DNA from: Bordetella sp.
Lineage (GTDB): Bacteria > Pseudomonadota > Alphaproteobacteria > Caulobacterales > Caulobacteraceae
Assembly (NCBI GenBank): GCA_017308115.1
Contig: JAFKFS010000027.1
Location: 1 to 39,364, forward strand
DNA: 39,364 bases
Reading direction: 5' to 3'
Below are positions 9,107 through 17,426 of the stretch, piece by piece. The translations under genes were made by a program, and so were the position numbers. The number at the start of each line of letters is the position of its first letter. Position 1 is the first letter of the stretch. The notes beneath the pieces are model-generated. The model saw only the letters and a list, made by a program, of their open reading frames with translations, did not search any database and had not been told where the DNA came from.

Positions 9107-10051
9107 TCAGGCCAGGGCGGCGGCCAGGGCCTGACGTTCCTCGTCCGTGAGAATACGCTTCAGGAGAACCGGCAGGCGGTCCTTGAACTCGGGGCTTTCC
9201 ATGCAGCTGCGCAGGTCGTCGCGATAGGTGCGGTCCCCATTGCGCAAGGCGGCGAGCGAGGACACGCGGCCGCCAGGGTCCGGGTTGCGCCCGAACATCA
9301 CCTGATAGACGGCTTCGACAAACTCTTCGTTCGCCTCTTCGCGCTCGCCGTGGTGCTCGCGTCGGGGGAGAGCCGACGTATCCAGGCCCGCCGCGGCCAG
9401 GCTCTGGTTTACGGCTTCTTCGATCCGCTTGATACGCAGCCACATCGGGGCGGCGTCGCGCACGACTTGGCGAATGAAGCGAGAATCCCAGTTGAAGACC
9501 GGGTGCGCCCCTTCGTCACGCAGAAGCGCCGCTTCGAAACCGACGATGGCGTTCAGCGAGTCGTGAAGGATCGCCTGATCGTCGATCACATCGCCCCAAA
9601 CCTGCTCGGCGGACAGCACGTCCAGGGGCGGGGCCATGAATTTTTCGAACCACAGATCGACGAGTTCGCGGCCCTTGGCGTGGCCCAGATTGATGGCGAA
9701 CACGCCGGCGTTGATGTCCCACCAGCGCGGCGGCGTCAGGCCGCTGGGAGCGGCGATCAGGGCGTATTGGTTTCGTTCGGCGAGATAGGCGCCGATGTCG
9801 AACGACAGGTCGGCGATATAGGCGTCCGCATCAACATAGATGATCCAGCCGTCATAGCCGCTCTCGACGTAGGACTTCAGAATCGGGATTCGATTCAGGG
9901 AAGCATGCCAGGGCTGGGCGCCGCGCTTGATGCCGTAGAAGCACTCGTAGGCGTGGCCGAATTTTTCGCAATAGGCCTTAAGCGATAGCGAGGATCTATC
10001 GATCAGCGGGCGATATTTCGAGACGTCGGACGTCTGGATGAACGTAATCAT
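9107..10051 (-). CDS. Glycosyltransferase (GT-A, GMA12/MNN10-like) with C-terminal DUF4214-like segment
   Basis: A 314-residue protein with two parts. Residues 1 to about 210 resemble a nucleotide-diphospho-sugar transferase: IIYVDADAYIAD gives a DxD pair (Asp74/Asp76) for the metal-sugar nucleotide, followed by WWDINAGVFAINLG and a WGDVIDDQAIL stretch, as in galactosyl/mannosyl GMA12/MNN10-type enzymes. Residues about 242-290 resemble DUF4214: VYQVMFGRNPDPGG, a variable middle and SPEFKDRL. The same short pattern recurs in two other proteins of this cluster. There is no signal peptide or membrane helix, so it is probably cytoplasmic. The ATG is immediately preceded on the mRNA by a 6-bp hairpin (10052-10065). 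Donor and acceptor sugars cannot be deduced. Confidence 0.75.
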   Translation of the reverse strand: MITFIQTSDVSKYRPLIDRSSLSLKAYCEKFGHAYECFYGIKRGAQPWHASLNRIPILKSYVESGYDGWIIYVDADAYIADLSFDIGAYLAERNQYALIAAPSGLTPPRWWDINAGVFAINLGHAKGRELVDLWFEKFMAPPLDVLSAEQVWGDVIDDQAILHDSLNAIVGFEAALLRDEGAHPVFNWDSRFIRQVVRDAAPMWLRIKRIEEAVNQSLAAAGLDTSALPRREHHGEREEANEEFVEAVYQVMFGRNPDPGGRVSSLAALRNGDRTYRDDLRSCMESPEFKDRLPVLLKRILTDEERQALAAALA

Positions 10052-10065
10052 GTCGTAACTACGAC
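10052..10065 (-). other. Small perfect hairpin just upstream of a start codon
   Basis: GTCGTA and TACGAC form 6-bp arms around two bases, ending one base before the ATG of the 9107-10051 gene. The best Shine-Dalgarno-like run (GAAGGG) lies on the far side of it, so folding could bring the two together. A second hairpin (CCTTCC/GGAAGG) lies at 10079-10097. A role is not shown. Confidence 0.4.
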
Positions 10066-10198
10066 CCTTCAGTTGCCGCCTTCCTTTACGCGGAAGGGCT
10101 GGAAAACGGTTTGGAGGCTCAGGCTCCGCACCGCTGAAACGTTGACATAACGAAGCGATGATCGCTCCGCGGCGCGTCGCGGGACGCCTGCGCGCGAC

Positions 10199-10864
10199 CT
10201 ACAGCAGCCCGGCGGTGTCGAAGCGGAAGTCCGGATGATGGGGGCCGGGCAGCTGGCCAGCCCATTTGACGCCGAATTCCTCGCTCCACACCAGGTCTTC
10301 CAGGTAGACTGAGACCCGCTTTTCGTCTTCAGCGATCGCCGCATCGGGATAGGCCGCCGCCGCATCGGGCCACCGGCCCAGCAGGGTCAGATAGGCCATG
10401 TCGCGAAACGACTGGGCGCCGTGGCGGCGATAGTGGTTCACGGCGAACGGCAGCAACTGCTCCACGCCCGGGCTGCAGCGCGGCTGGCGGACCTCGCGGA
10501 GCAGTTCTTCCACGCTCAGCGAGCGGGCGACGGCGGGCGGAGGGGGCATGTCATCCGCGTCGAGCGACAGGGACTTGAGGATGCGGCCCGAGACGGCGCA
10601 GGCGACCTCGACACGCTCGCCCAGGGCGATGGCCGCGCGCAGGCCGTGCAACTCGAACCCGCACCAGCCGCTGCGCAGACCTTCCTTGGCCGCGGCCGGG
10701 GAGAAGCCGCCCGCTACGGCGAAGCTGACGGGCGTGTCGTTCGCGGACAGGCGCAGAAGGCAGGGGCCGCCCGACTGCGGCGCGGCGTAGCCGAAGATGC
10801 GCGCGCCCTCGATCAGGACGTCGGCCACCGCCACCGGAGGGTTGGAGTAGTGGGCGTTGCTCAT
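10199..10864 (-). CDS. Protein with GWA-type beta module and DUF4214-like segment, no catalytic domain
   Basis: A 221-residue soluble protein without a recognisable enzyme domain. Residues about 15-105 look like the beta-sandwich module common in bacterial glycosyltransferase clusters: IEGARIFGYA, an alternating hydrophobic stretch, then GLRSGWCGFELHGL. After a short proline-rich linker, residues about 151-200 resemble DUF4214 (MAYLTLLGRWPDA, ending VWSEEFG). Both modules recur in the 845-residue glycosyltransferase at 14002. The start ATG overlaps the upstream glycosyltransferase stop by one base (TGATG), so the two are translationally coupled; a much longer open frame upstream is rejected for that reason. 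It is probably a partner or carbohydrate-binding accessory of the neighbouring transferases; this is inference. Confidence 0.68.
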   Translation of the reverse strand: MSNAHYSNPPVAVADVLIEGARIFGYAAPQSGGPCLLRLSANDTPVSFAVAGGFSPAAAKEGLRSGWCGFELHGLRAAIALGERVEVACAVSGRILKSLSLDADDMPPPPAVARSLSVEELLREVRQPRCSPGVEQLLPFAVNHYRRHGAQSFRDMAYLTLLGRWPDAAAAYPDAAIAEDEKRVSVYLEDLVWSEEFGVKWAGQLPGPHHPDFRFDTAGLL

Positions 10865-11985
10865 CACTGTTCCTTCACCCAGCGAGCGATTTCGGCGTAG
10901 CAACGCTCCCAGCCGTGGGGGGCTGTGCGCTGCAGGAGGTCGGGGATCGACTGTCCCGCCGACCGCGTCTGGGCGGCGCGGAGTTCGGCGGTGCGCAGGG
11001 CCTGGGCGAACTCGAACGGCTCGGTCGGGTCGAAGAAGACGCATTGTTCCGGAAGGACTTCCGGCATGCTCGAACTGTTGGAGCAGACGGTCACCTTGCC
11101 CAGGGCGCCCGCCTCCAGCACCGGCAGGCCGAACCCCTCGAAGAAGGACGGATAGATGCAGAAGGCGCTGTTCAGCATCAGCGCCGTCCGTTCCTCGTTC
11201 GAGATGAAGCCCGTGAAGAGGATTCGGTCGGCGGCGACGCCGGCGCCGTCGAGGCGGTTCATCAGCCGGGCCTTCTCGTCCAGCCAGCCGTCGCGACCGA
11301 CGAAAACGATCCTGAACCGCGAGGCGAAACCCGGGTCCGTCATCAGATAGTCGAAGATCAAGCTGCCGTTCTTGCGCGGTTCAAGGGTGCCGATGACGAC
11401 GACATAGCGTTCGACCGACAGTTCGGGGCGCAACTGCAGGGCGCCGGCGCTGAGCTCGTTGGGTTCGAACTCGCAGCCCAGGCGGATGACCGACATTTCG
11501 GAGCGCGGCTTGCCGAAATAGGCCTCGACGTCGGTCAGGGTCGCCTGGGAGACGCAGAACAGGTGTTCGGACGTCTCGATGTCCGAGCGGATGCGGTTGG
11601 CGAAATGGAAGATGTTGTCGGCGTTGTGGAACTGCGGCGTCACGACCGGGCTCAGGTCGTGGATGATGGCCGCCTCCTTGCCGAAGTAGCGGCGTACGGG
11701 TTTGATGTTCGGGAAGACGGCGACCATTTCGGCGGCGTCGGCCTGGGCGATCGGGGGCGTGTCCCAGACCAGTTGAGACAGGACGTCCAGCCCGCCTGCG
11801 CCGGAGCGCTGGCGCAGGAATTTCACCACCAGGTCGCGCGGCAGAGGCACGGTCTCGTGGGTGAAGGTCCAGTCGATGCTCTGGTCCTCAAGGGCGTGGC
11901 GGACCAGGGCGGCCACGACGTTCGGAATGCCGGTCCAATGTTCCTCGAACAGGGCGCCGACATCGAGGACTGCCTTACGCGTCAT
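10864..11985 (-). CDS. GT4-family (GT-B) glycosyltransferase
   Basis: A 373-residue retaining glycosyltransferase of the GT-B fold. The N-terminal domain contains AIIHDLSPVVTP and LFCVSQATLTDVE. The C-terminal donor-binding domain starts near VVVIGTLEPRKNG and includes FVGRDGWLDEK, ILFTGFISNEERTALM and the E-x7-E motif SFFEGFGLPVLEAGALGK, which contacts the nucleotide-sugar phosphate and ribose. There is no membrane segment, so it is cytoplasmic or peripheral. Its 5' end overlaps the 602-residue glycosyltransferase upstream by 11 bases and its 3' end overlaps the 221-residue protein by one base, so three genes form one operon. The GTLEPRKN type is frequent among mannosyl/rhamnosyltransferases, but the specificity is not settled. 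Confidence 0.88.
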   Translation of the reverse strand: MTRKAVLDVGALFEEHWTGIPNVVAALVRHALEDQSIDWTFTHETVPLPRDLVVKFLRQRSGAGGLDVLSQLVWDTPPIAQADAAEMVAVFPNIKPVRRYFGKEAAIIHDLSPVVTPQFHNADNIFHFANRIRSDIETSEHLFCVSQATLTDVEAYFGKPRSEMSVIRLGCEFEPNELSAGALQLRPELSVERYVVVIGTLEPRKNGSLIFDYLMTDPGFASRFRIVFVGRDGWLDEKARLMNRLDGAGVAADRILFTGFISNEERTALMLNSAFCIYPSFFEGFGLPVLEAGALGKVTVCSNSSSMPEVLPEQCVFFDPTEPFEFAQALRTAELRAAQTRSAGQSIPDLLQRTAPHGWERCYAEIARWVKEQ

Positions 11986-13783
11986 GCTTGGCCTCCCGGG
12001 CCTTCAGCTGTTCAACCGTGTTCCAGAAGCGCTCGGCGAAGGGGGCGAGGCCGAACTGGTTGCGGACCTCCGCGAAGGCCGCCGAGGATCGGTGCGCGTA
12101 GTCCGCCTCGTCCAGCGCCACGGCGCGCTCCAGCGAACGCCTCACGTCGTCGGCCGTGACGTAGTGGGTGTCCGTTCCGAACATCCGGTAGCGGGCGGTC
12201 AGGCGGATATCCAGGGGGCGCGGTTCGGACGGAATGACGACGGCGTCGTTCTCGGAAATGTAGTCGCTCATCGCGGTGTGGTCGACCGTCACTGGCACCA
12301 CCCCCCGGCCCATGGCCTCGATCAGCGGCAGGTTCTGCCCCTCCGCATGGGAGGTGCAGAGGTAGTAGGTCGCCGCGTCATACAGCCGATTCAGTTCATT
12401 GCGGGTCAGCACGGAGTCGGTCAGCCAGATACGGTCGCTGACCATGGGGGGGATCAGGCGTCCGGCGTCCGAGATCTGCTCCTCCATCAGGATGCGGTTG
12501 GCCAGGCGCTTGGCCCGGTGCGGCGTGGTCATCTTCAGCAGCAGAATCGCGTTCGGGCGCTGCTCCAGGAAGCGCATGAACCCGGTCAGCATGGGCTCGA
12601 TCTGCTTGCGGTAGTCGTGCACGTTGAAGATGCTGAGGAAAATCTCCGGCCGTTGTTCGCCGTCCAGGGAGGACAGGATGGCGGGCAGGGAGGCGGCCCT
12701 GTTCCGCGCCGCATTGTCGAGCATGGGCTGAAGGCGGGGCAGGATGCTCAGCGGTTCCCAGTTGACGCCCGCCAGGTCGCGGCCGATCCGCTCCAGATCA
12801 CGCAGGTCCGGGCGGTGCGATCGCGGGCGCCGGGCCAGGTTCGACAGGACCGGGGAGGGCACGCGCGCGGCGGGTTTGGCGACCTGGCCGGCGACGGCGT
12901 TCGTCGCATGGGTCGAGGTGACCCACAGCTCGTCCGCGACATCCAGCATCTGGGCCTGGTCGGCGAAGGCGTGGTGGCTGAAGGCCTCGGTCGGCAGGCG
13001 CAGCCGGTCGAACTCCCAGGCGAAGCAGTTGATGTTGTAGGCGCCCTTCAGCACCCGCATGCGCTCGGGAGGATAGAAGCCGAGATGGATGTTGATCTCC
13101 GCGCCCGAGCGGTCGCGGATGTCCGCCACGTATTCCGGCTTGTCGATCACCGTATAGTCGACTTCCATCTCCTCGAAGGCCTGGATGAAGCCGCGCATGG
13201 CGAAGGAGTAGGAATAGTCGGCGGCCCCGAGACCGGCCGACGCCCCTTCCTTGTCGCCCTCATGCACCTGGCCGCCGGGCACGGAGAGGAAGACCCGCAG
13301 CGGCGCCTTGGGGGCCTTGGGATTTGCGCCGCGGAAGATCGCGGAATTGTCGATCCGCCGGATCAGCTTGAGCTCCAGCGCGATCTGGTCGGCGGCGGGG
13401 TGCCCCAGGGCCAGGGCCGTTTCCAATTCACGCACGGCGACGTCGAAATCGCCACGAATCTTGGCCAGGTGGCCCAGCTGGAGGGCGGCCTCGGCGTTGT
13501 CGCCGTCCAGCGCCCGGGCCTTGCCGTAGGCCTCGGCCGCGCGACCGTGAAAACCGGCTTCCTTCAGGGCGTGGCCGTATTGAATCCAGACGCCGGGCTT
13601 GGCGGGCTCGATCTCGCAGATCTGGCGCCGATAGAGCATGTCCAATGCCCAGTCCCGCTGGGTCCGGGCTTTTTCGGCCTGACGCTTCAAGTCCTGGGTC
13701 GAGCGGCGCCGGCCGGTCAGCGGAGCGCTCAACTCCGCGAGACTCCGGGCGATGCCCTGAGGCGCCGATATCTTATCGTTCAT
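11975..13783 (-). CDS. TPR-containing GT-B glycosyltransferase
   Basis: A 602-residue protein. Residues about 30-140 form tetratricopeptide-like helices (WIQYGHALKEAGFHGRAAEA, then NAEAALQLGHLAKIRGDFD). From about 160 a GT-B transferase begins (LRVFLSVPGGQ), with FAWEFDRLR and ADELWVTSTHATN in the acceptor half. The donor half has EIFLSIFNVHDYRKQ and the E-x7-E region CTSHAEGQNLPLIEAMGRG. The ATG at 13783 has GGGAG about seven bases upstream; a TTG immediately before it would place that site too close and is rejected. It is the first gene of the minus-strand glycosyltransferase operon. TPR domains in such enzymes usually mediate contacts with other proteins of the assembly machinery. Confidence 0.82.
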   Translation of the reverse strand: MNDKISAPQGIARSLAELSAPLTGRRRSTQDLKRQAEKARTQRDWALDMLYRRQICEIEPAKPGVWIQYGHALKEAGFHGRAAEAYGKARALDGDNAEAALQLGHLAKIRGDFDVAVRELETALALGHPAADQIALELKLIRRIDNSAIFRGANPKAPKAPLRVFLSVPGGQVHEGDKEGASAGLGAADYSYSFAMRGFIQAFEEMEVDYTVIDKPEYVADIRDRSGAEINIHLGFYPPERMRVLKGAYNINCFAWEFDRLRLPTEAFSHHAFADQAQMLDVADELWVTSTHATNAVAGQVAKPAARVPSPVLSNLARRPRSHRPDLRDLERIGRDLAGVNWEPLSILPRLQPMLDNAARNRAASLPAILSSLDGEQRPEIFLSIFNVHDYRKQIEPMLTGFMRFLEQRPNAILLLKMTTPHRAKRLANRILMEEQISDAGRLIPPMVSDRIWLTDSVLTRNELNRLYDAATYYLCTSHAEGQNLPLIEAMGRGVVPVTVDHTAMSDYISENDAVVIPSEPRPLDIRLTARYRMFGTDTHYVTADDVRRSLERAVALDEADYAHRSSAAFAEVRNQFGLAPFAERFWNTVEQLKAREAKHDA

Positions 13784-14001
13784 CAACAGCTCCCGAGGCG
13801 ACTGTAAGGGCGGCCGACCTGTTCCGAACGCGGCAGACCAAGTCCTGTCCGTATCGTCAACCCCTGCGCAAGCGAATATATCACCGGTGTCGGGAGGACG
13901 GCAGCCGATCTCTTTAGTGGAGTTGGGGCGTCATCGGTCACATCGACGAACCGGCGGGAGCGGTCTAGAGACGGATCAGTCTTGAAGGGTAGTGTTTTTT
14001 T
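13784..14001. promoter_or_regulatory. Divergent intergenic region between two glycosyltransferase transcription units
   Basis: 218 bases separate two diverging genes, so promoters in both directions are expected here. An AT-rich patch (ATATATC near 13877) stands out, but I could not fix a convincing -35/-10 pair. The plus-strand gene has only a distant GAAGGG as a possible ribosome site. Confidence 0.4.
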
Positions 14002-16539
14002 ATGACGGCAGGGACAGGGGCGGAAACGCCCGCTTGGAATGAAGAGGATGTCCGCAGCCTGTATCGGTTCGCCCTGCGGCGCGAGGCCGAGTCCGATGAG
14101 ACGGTCGGGCAGATGCGGACCTGGGCGCCTGAAACTCTGGTGCGCACCTTCTTCTCCTCGCCTGAGTTCATGGAGCCCCTGGAGAAGGCCTTCCAAAGAG
14201 GCGATCGTCCCTGGAGCGGAGAGGAGAGCCGTCCGGACGAGACCCTCCTGGCCTGGGCGGCCGCGCGACTGCCCCTGTCGGCGGAAGGGCGAGACGCATT
14301 CCGGCCGGCGCCGCCTTCGTGGGTGCCTGTGTATCGACGCTTGTTCAGCGATTCCGAGTTCCGCCGCGTCGTCGATCCCGAAACCATCTACGGACCTGAG
14401 ACCCTGGCGTGGCTGGACGCGATCGCCGCGGTGGACGGCCGCGTCGAACAGGTCGACGGGCGCGTGGTTCGGGGGTGGGCGCTTCGCCTCGATCATCCTG
14501 AGACGCCGGCCATCGTGGAGGCGTGGTCGGAGGGGGTCCTGCATCGCGCCGCCAAGGCCGATCTGTTCCGCCGCGATGTTCAGGACCGGTTCGGCGGCGA
14601 TGGACGGGCCGGGTTTCAGCTTCATCTGCCGCCGGGCGTGAACCGCGGCCGCGATGTGGAAATCGAGATTCAGCTCCAGGGCGTCGTCATCGGGCGCGTT
14701 CGCCTGCCTCCCGAAGAGCCGGTCCTGGACGACATGGCGGCGGCGTCGCGGGAGCTGTCGGCGGTGAGAACCCTGCTGGAGAAGCTCGAGGCGCGGATAC
14801 CCTGGCTCGAGTCCGGCCTGGCCCAGCCTCTTTCCAACTACGAAGCCTATGCGGCGAGCTGGCGCGACGCAGGCCTGGATGCGGCGCCCTCGTCGCGGCG
14901 CTGTCTCGCGGTGGTGGACGCCGTCGGGTGTTCGGCGCGGGCTCTGGATGAGACGGTTCGCAGCCTGCTGGCGCAGACGGCGCCGGCCGAAACGGTCTCG
15001 GTCGCCCTGATCGTGGAGGGGCCCCAGGCCGCCTTCGCCGAGGACCTTCGCAATCGCTGCGCCTGGCAGGGGCTGGGGGGCGTTTCCGTTCACCTGGCGG
15101 AGGCGGGAGCCGCGGCCGAGGCTCCGGTCAGGCGGCTCATGGCGGCCGTGGAACAGGTGGGGGAGCGCGGCGAGGTCTGCCTTCTGGTTCGTGCGGGGGA
15201 TGAGTTGGCGCCGGGCGCCGTGCGCCGGATCAACGCCCGCCTGGACCGCGACGCCAGGGTCCAGGCCGTCTATTTCGACGAGGATTGCTTCATGGCCGGG
15301 GAAGAGGAGACGGCTTCGGCCCTGCGCCGCCGCGTGGACCCGATGCTCAAGCCCGGCTTCGATCGCGATCTTCTGCTCCAGACGCCCTATGTCGGCCAGT
15401 GCGCGGCTTTCCGCACCGACGTCCTGCGCCGCCATGGCCTCGATGAGGCGGCGGGCGACCATGTCGCGGCCGAGTTGATGTTGCGCATCGACGCCGACGG
15501 CGGCCTGATCGATCACATCGGCCGCGTCCTGCTGACCCGGCCTCCGGCGCCGCCGTCCGCCTCGTGGCGTTCGGCGGTCAAGGTTCATGCGCGGGCCGAG
15601 GGCGCCGCGGTTCTGGATCATGAGGACGAATTGGGCGCCCGCGCGCCGGGCGCGGTTCGCCTGCGCCGCCGGCCGGACGGGGCCAAGGCCTGCATCATCA
15701 TCCCGACCCGGGACGCCGTGGATCTGCTGCGGCCCTGCATCGAGAGCATTCAGGCGAATCGCGCCGCCAACGCCACGCCCTATGAACTCCTGATTATCGA
15801 CCATCAGAGTCAGGATTCGCGGACCCAGGCCTATCTGGCGGACCTCGAGGCCGCCGGCGAGGCGCGCGTCATGCCGTATGAAGGCGCGTTCAACTGGGCG
15901 CTGATGAACAACCTCGCCGCGGCCCAGACCGACGCCGAGGTCCTGGTCTTCCTCAACAACGACACCGTGGTCCGCACCCGCGACTGGCTGGACGAGCTGG
16001 TCAGCCAGGCGCAGCGTCCCGAGGTCGGCGTCGTGGGCTGTCGTCTGCTCTATGAGGACGGCACGATCCAGCACGCGGGCTTCGTGGCGCGCGAGGAAAC
16101 CTATTCCTTCCTGATCCACGACGGCGTGGGGGACGGCGGCGCGGACGGCGGCTACCTGGGCCGTCATGCCCTGCTGCACGGCTGCGTCGCCGTGACGGGA
16201 GCCTGTCTGGCGATACGGGCCGAGGCGTTCCGTGCGCTGGGCGGTTTCGATTCCGCCAGCTTCCCGGTGGAGGGCAACGACGTCGACCTGTGTCTGCGGG
16301 CTCAGGCCGAGGGGTTGAAGGTGCTCTACGATCCCTATGCGACCCTCTATCATCTGGAATCCAAGTCGCGCGGCTTCAACACCGATGCGGCGAGCCAGGC
16401 CCGCGCAGAGGCGGCTTCGCGTCTCCTGTGGAGCCGTTGGGGCGAGCGGTTCAGCCGCGATCCCGGCTTCAATCCCCATTTCGACCGCCTGGCGCGGCCC
16501 TTCTCCCGGCTTCGCCCGCCGCCTCCCTACGCAGGCTGA
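14002..16539 (+). CDS. Large tandem GT2 glycosyltransferase with N-terminal DUF4214-like and GWA modules
   Basis: An 845-residue multidomain protein. Residues 14-60 resemble DUF4214 (VRSLYRFALRR, FFSSPEF), with a second SDSEF near 117-120. Residues about 149-236 form the GWA-type beta module (VVRGWALRLDHPE, AGFQLHLP). From about 276 it follows the tandem-GT2 layout: a first, probably degenerate transferase domain (to ~530) with YFDEDCF and LKPGFDRDLLLQTPYVGQC, then a canonical second domain from 562 (KACIIIPTRDAVDLL; FLNNDTVV with the DxD-like NND ending at 654; NDVDLCLRAQAEG as the ED-type catalytic region; LYHLESKSRG). It probably adds one or two sugars to a surface glycan from the cytoplasmic face. 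rmlD starts within its stop codon (TGATG), tying it to rhamnose supply; rhamnosyl transfer is therefore plausible. Confidence 0.82.
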   Translation: MTAGTGAETPAWNEEDVRSLYRFALRREAESDETVGQMRTWAPETLVRTFFSSPEFMEPLEKAFQRGDRPWSGEESRPDETLLAWAAARLPLSAEGRDAFRPAPPSWVPVYRRLFSDSEFRRVVDPETIYGPETLAWLDAIAAVDGRVEQVDGRVVRGWALRLDHPETPAIVEAWSEGVLHRAAKADLFRRDVQDRFGGDGRAGFQLHLPPGVNRGRDVEIEIQLQGVVIGRVRLPPEEPVLDDMAAASRELSAVRTLLEKLEARIPWLESGLAQPLSNYEAYAASWRDAGLDAAPSSRRCLAVVDAVGCSARALDETVRSLLAQTAPAETVSVALIVEGPQAAFAEDLRNRCAWQGLGGVSVHLAEAGAAAEAPVRRLMAAVEQVGERGEVCLLVRAGDELAPGAVRRINARLDRDARVQAVYFDEDCFMAGEEETASALRRRVDPMLKPGFDRDLLLQTPYVGQCAAFRTDVLRRHGLDEAAGDHVAAELMLRIDADGGLIDHIGRVLLTRPPAPPSASWRSAVKVHARAEGAAVLDHEDELGARAPGAVRLRRRPDGAKACIIIPTRDAVDLLRPCIESIQANRAANATPYELLIIDHQSQDSRTQAYLADLEAAGEARVMPYEGAFNWALMNNLAAAQTDAEVLVFLNNDTVVRTRDWLDELVSQAQRPEVGVVGCRLLYEDGTIQHAGFVAREETYSFLIHDGVGDGGADGGYLGRHALLHGCVAVTGACLAIRAEAFRALGGFDSASFPVEGNDVDLCLRAQAEGLKVLYDPYATLYHLESKSRGFNTDAASQARAEAASRLLWSRWGERFSRDPGFNPHFDRLARPFSRLRPPPPYAG

Positions 16540-17426
16540 TGTCGGGGCCTGTCCTGATTCTCGGCGCGGGCGGCCAGGTCGGCCAGGCGACCCGCGACGC
16601 CCTGGTCCAGGCCGGTCGCGCCGTCGTGGGCCTGGATCGCGGCGAGCTGGACGTCACTGACGAAGCCGCGCTGGATGCGGCTTTCCGCCGCCTTCGTCCC
16701 GCCGTGGTGATCAATGCGGCGGCCTATACGGCCGTGGACCGGGCCGAGGCGGAGCCGGAGGCGGCCCAGGCCGTCAACGGCAGGGCGCCGGGCCTCGTGG
16801 CCGCGGCGGCCCGCCTCCACGGCGCCGCCCTGATCCATCTTTCCACAGACTATGTGTTCGACGGGCGCAAGGGCGCGCCCTATGACGAGGCGGACCCGGC
16901 CGCCCCCCTGTCCGTCTATGGTCGAAGCAAGCGGGCCGGGGAGGAGGCCGTGCTGCGTTCCGGCGCGGCGGGGGCGGTCGTGCGGACCTCCTGGCTTCTG
17001 GGCGCCGGCGGTTTCGTCGACGCCGTCCTGTCGCGCGCCCAGGCGGGCGAACCGCTGCGGATCGTCGAGGATCAGAAGGGGCGTCCGACGCTGGTCGGCG
17101 ACCTGGCCCAGGCCCTGGCCGCTCTCGCCCAGGCGCAGCGTCTGCCGTGTCCGGCGCGCCTATACCACTACGCCGGCGCCGCCGACGCCACCTGGCTCGC
17201 CCTGGCCCGGGCCCTGGTCGACGCCTGGAGCGAGCGGACGGGGGCGGTCCCCCCCGCCCTGACGGGGATCGCCGCAGACGCCTGGGCGGCGGCGGCGTCC
17301 CGGCCTCTGGATTCCCGGCTCGACAGCGCGCGCATCGCGGCCGATTTCGGCCTGTCGGGTCGAGACTGGCGCGACGCCGTGGCGGACCTGGTCGAGGCTT
17401 GGCTGAAGAAGGAACAGCGCCGATGA
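16539..17426 (+). CDS. rmlD: dTDP-4-dehydrorhamnose reductase
   Basis: RmlD reduces dTDP-4-keto-L-rhamnose to dTDP-L-rhamnose with NAD(P)H, the last step of the pathway. The 295-residue protein shows the N-terminal dinucleotide loop LGAGGQVGQ (8-16), NAAAYTAVDRAE, STDYVFDG with the catalytic Thr/Asp region, and the YGRSK YxxxK motif, followed by RTSWLLGAGG. The frame is open well upstream, but MSGPVLILGAG at 16539 is the natural start because it shares a base with the preceding glycosyltransferase stop. The stop overlaps the rmlA start by four bases (ATGA). Confidence 0.95.
   Translation: MSGPVLILGAGGQVGQATRDALVQAGRAVVGLDRGELDVTDEAALDAAFRRLRPAVVINAAAYTAVDRAEAEPEAAQAVNGRAPGLVAAAARLHGAALIHLSTDYVFDGRKGAPYDEADPAAPLSVYGRSKRAGEEAVLRSGAAGAVVRTSWLLGAGGFVDAVLSRAQAGEPLRIVEDQKGRPTLVGDLAQALAALAQAQRLPCPARLYHYAGAADATWLALARALVDAWSERTGAVPPALTGIAADAWAAAASRPLDSRLDSARIAADFGLSGRDWRDAVADLVEAWLKKEQRR

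Noticed and set aside
10143-10175. TTGACATAACG resembling a -35 element on the plus strand
   Set aside because: No plus-strand gene lies downstream and no matching -10 was found.
11861-13807. 648-codon open frame opposite the TPR glycosyltransferase
   Set aside because: Low-complexity antisense shadow; the minus-strand gene has TPR and E-x7-E motifs and proper operon overlaps.
13783-16479. 898-codon minus-strand open frame opposite the tandem GT2 gene
   Set aside because: No family motifs; the plus-strand frame has a complete GT2 architecture and couples to rmlD.
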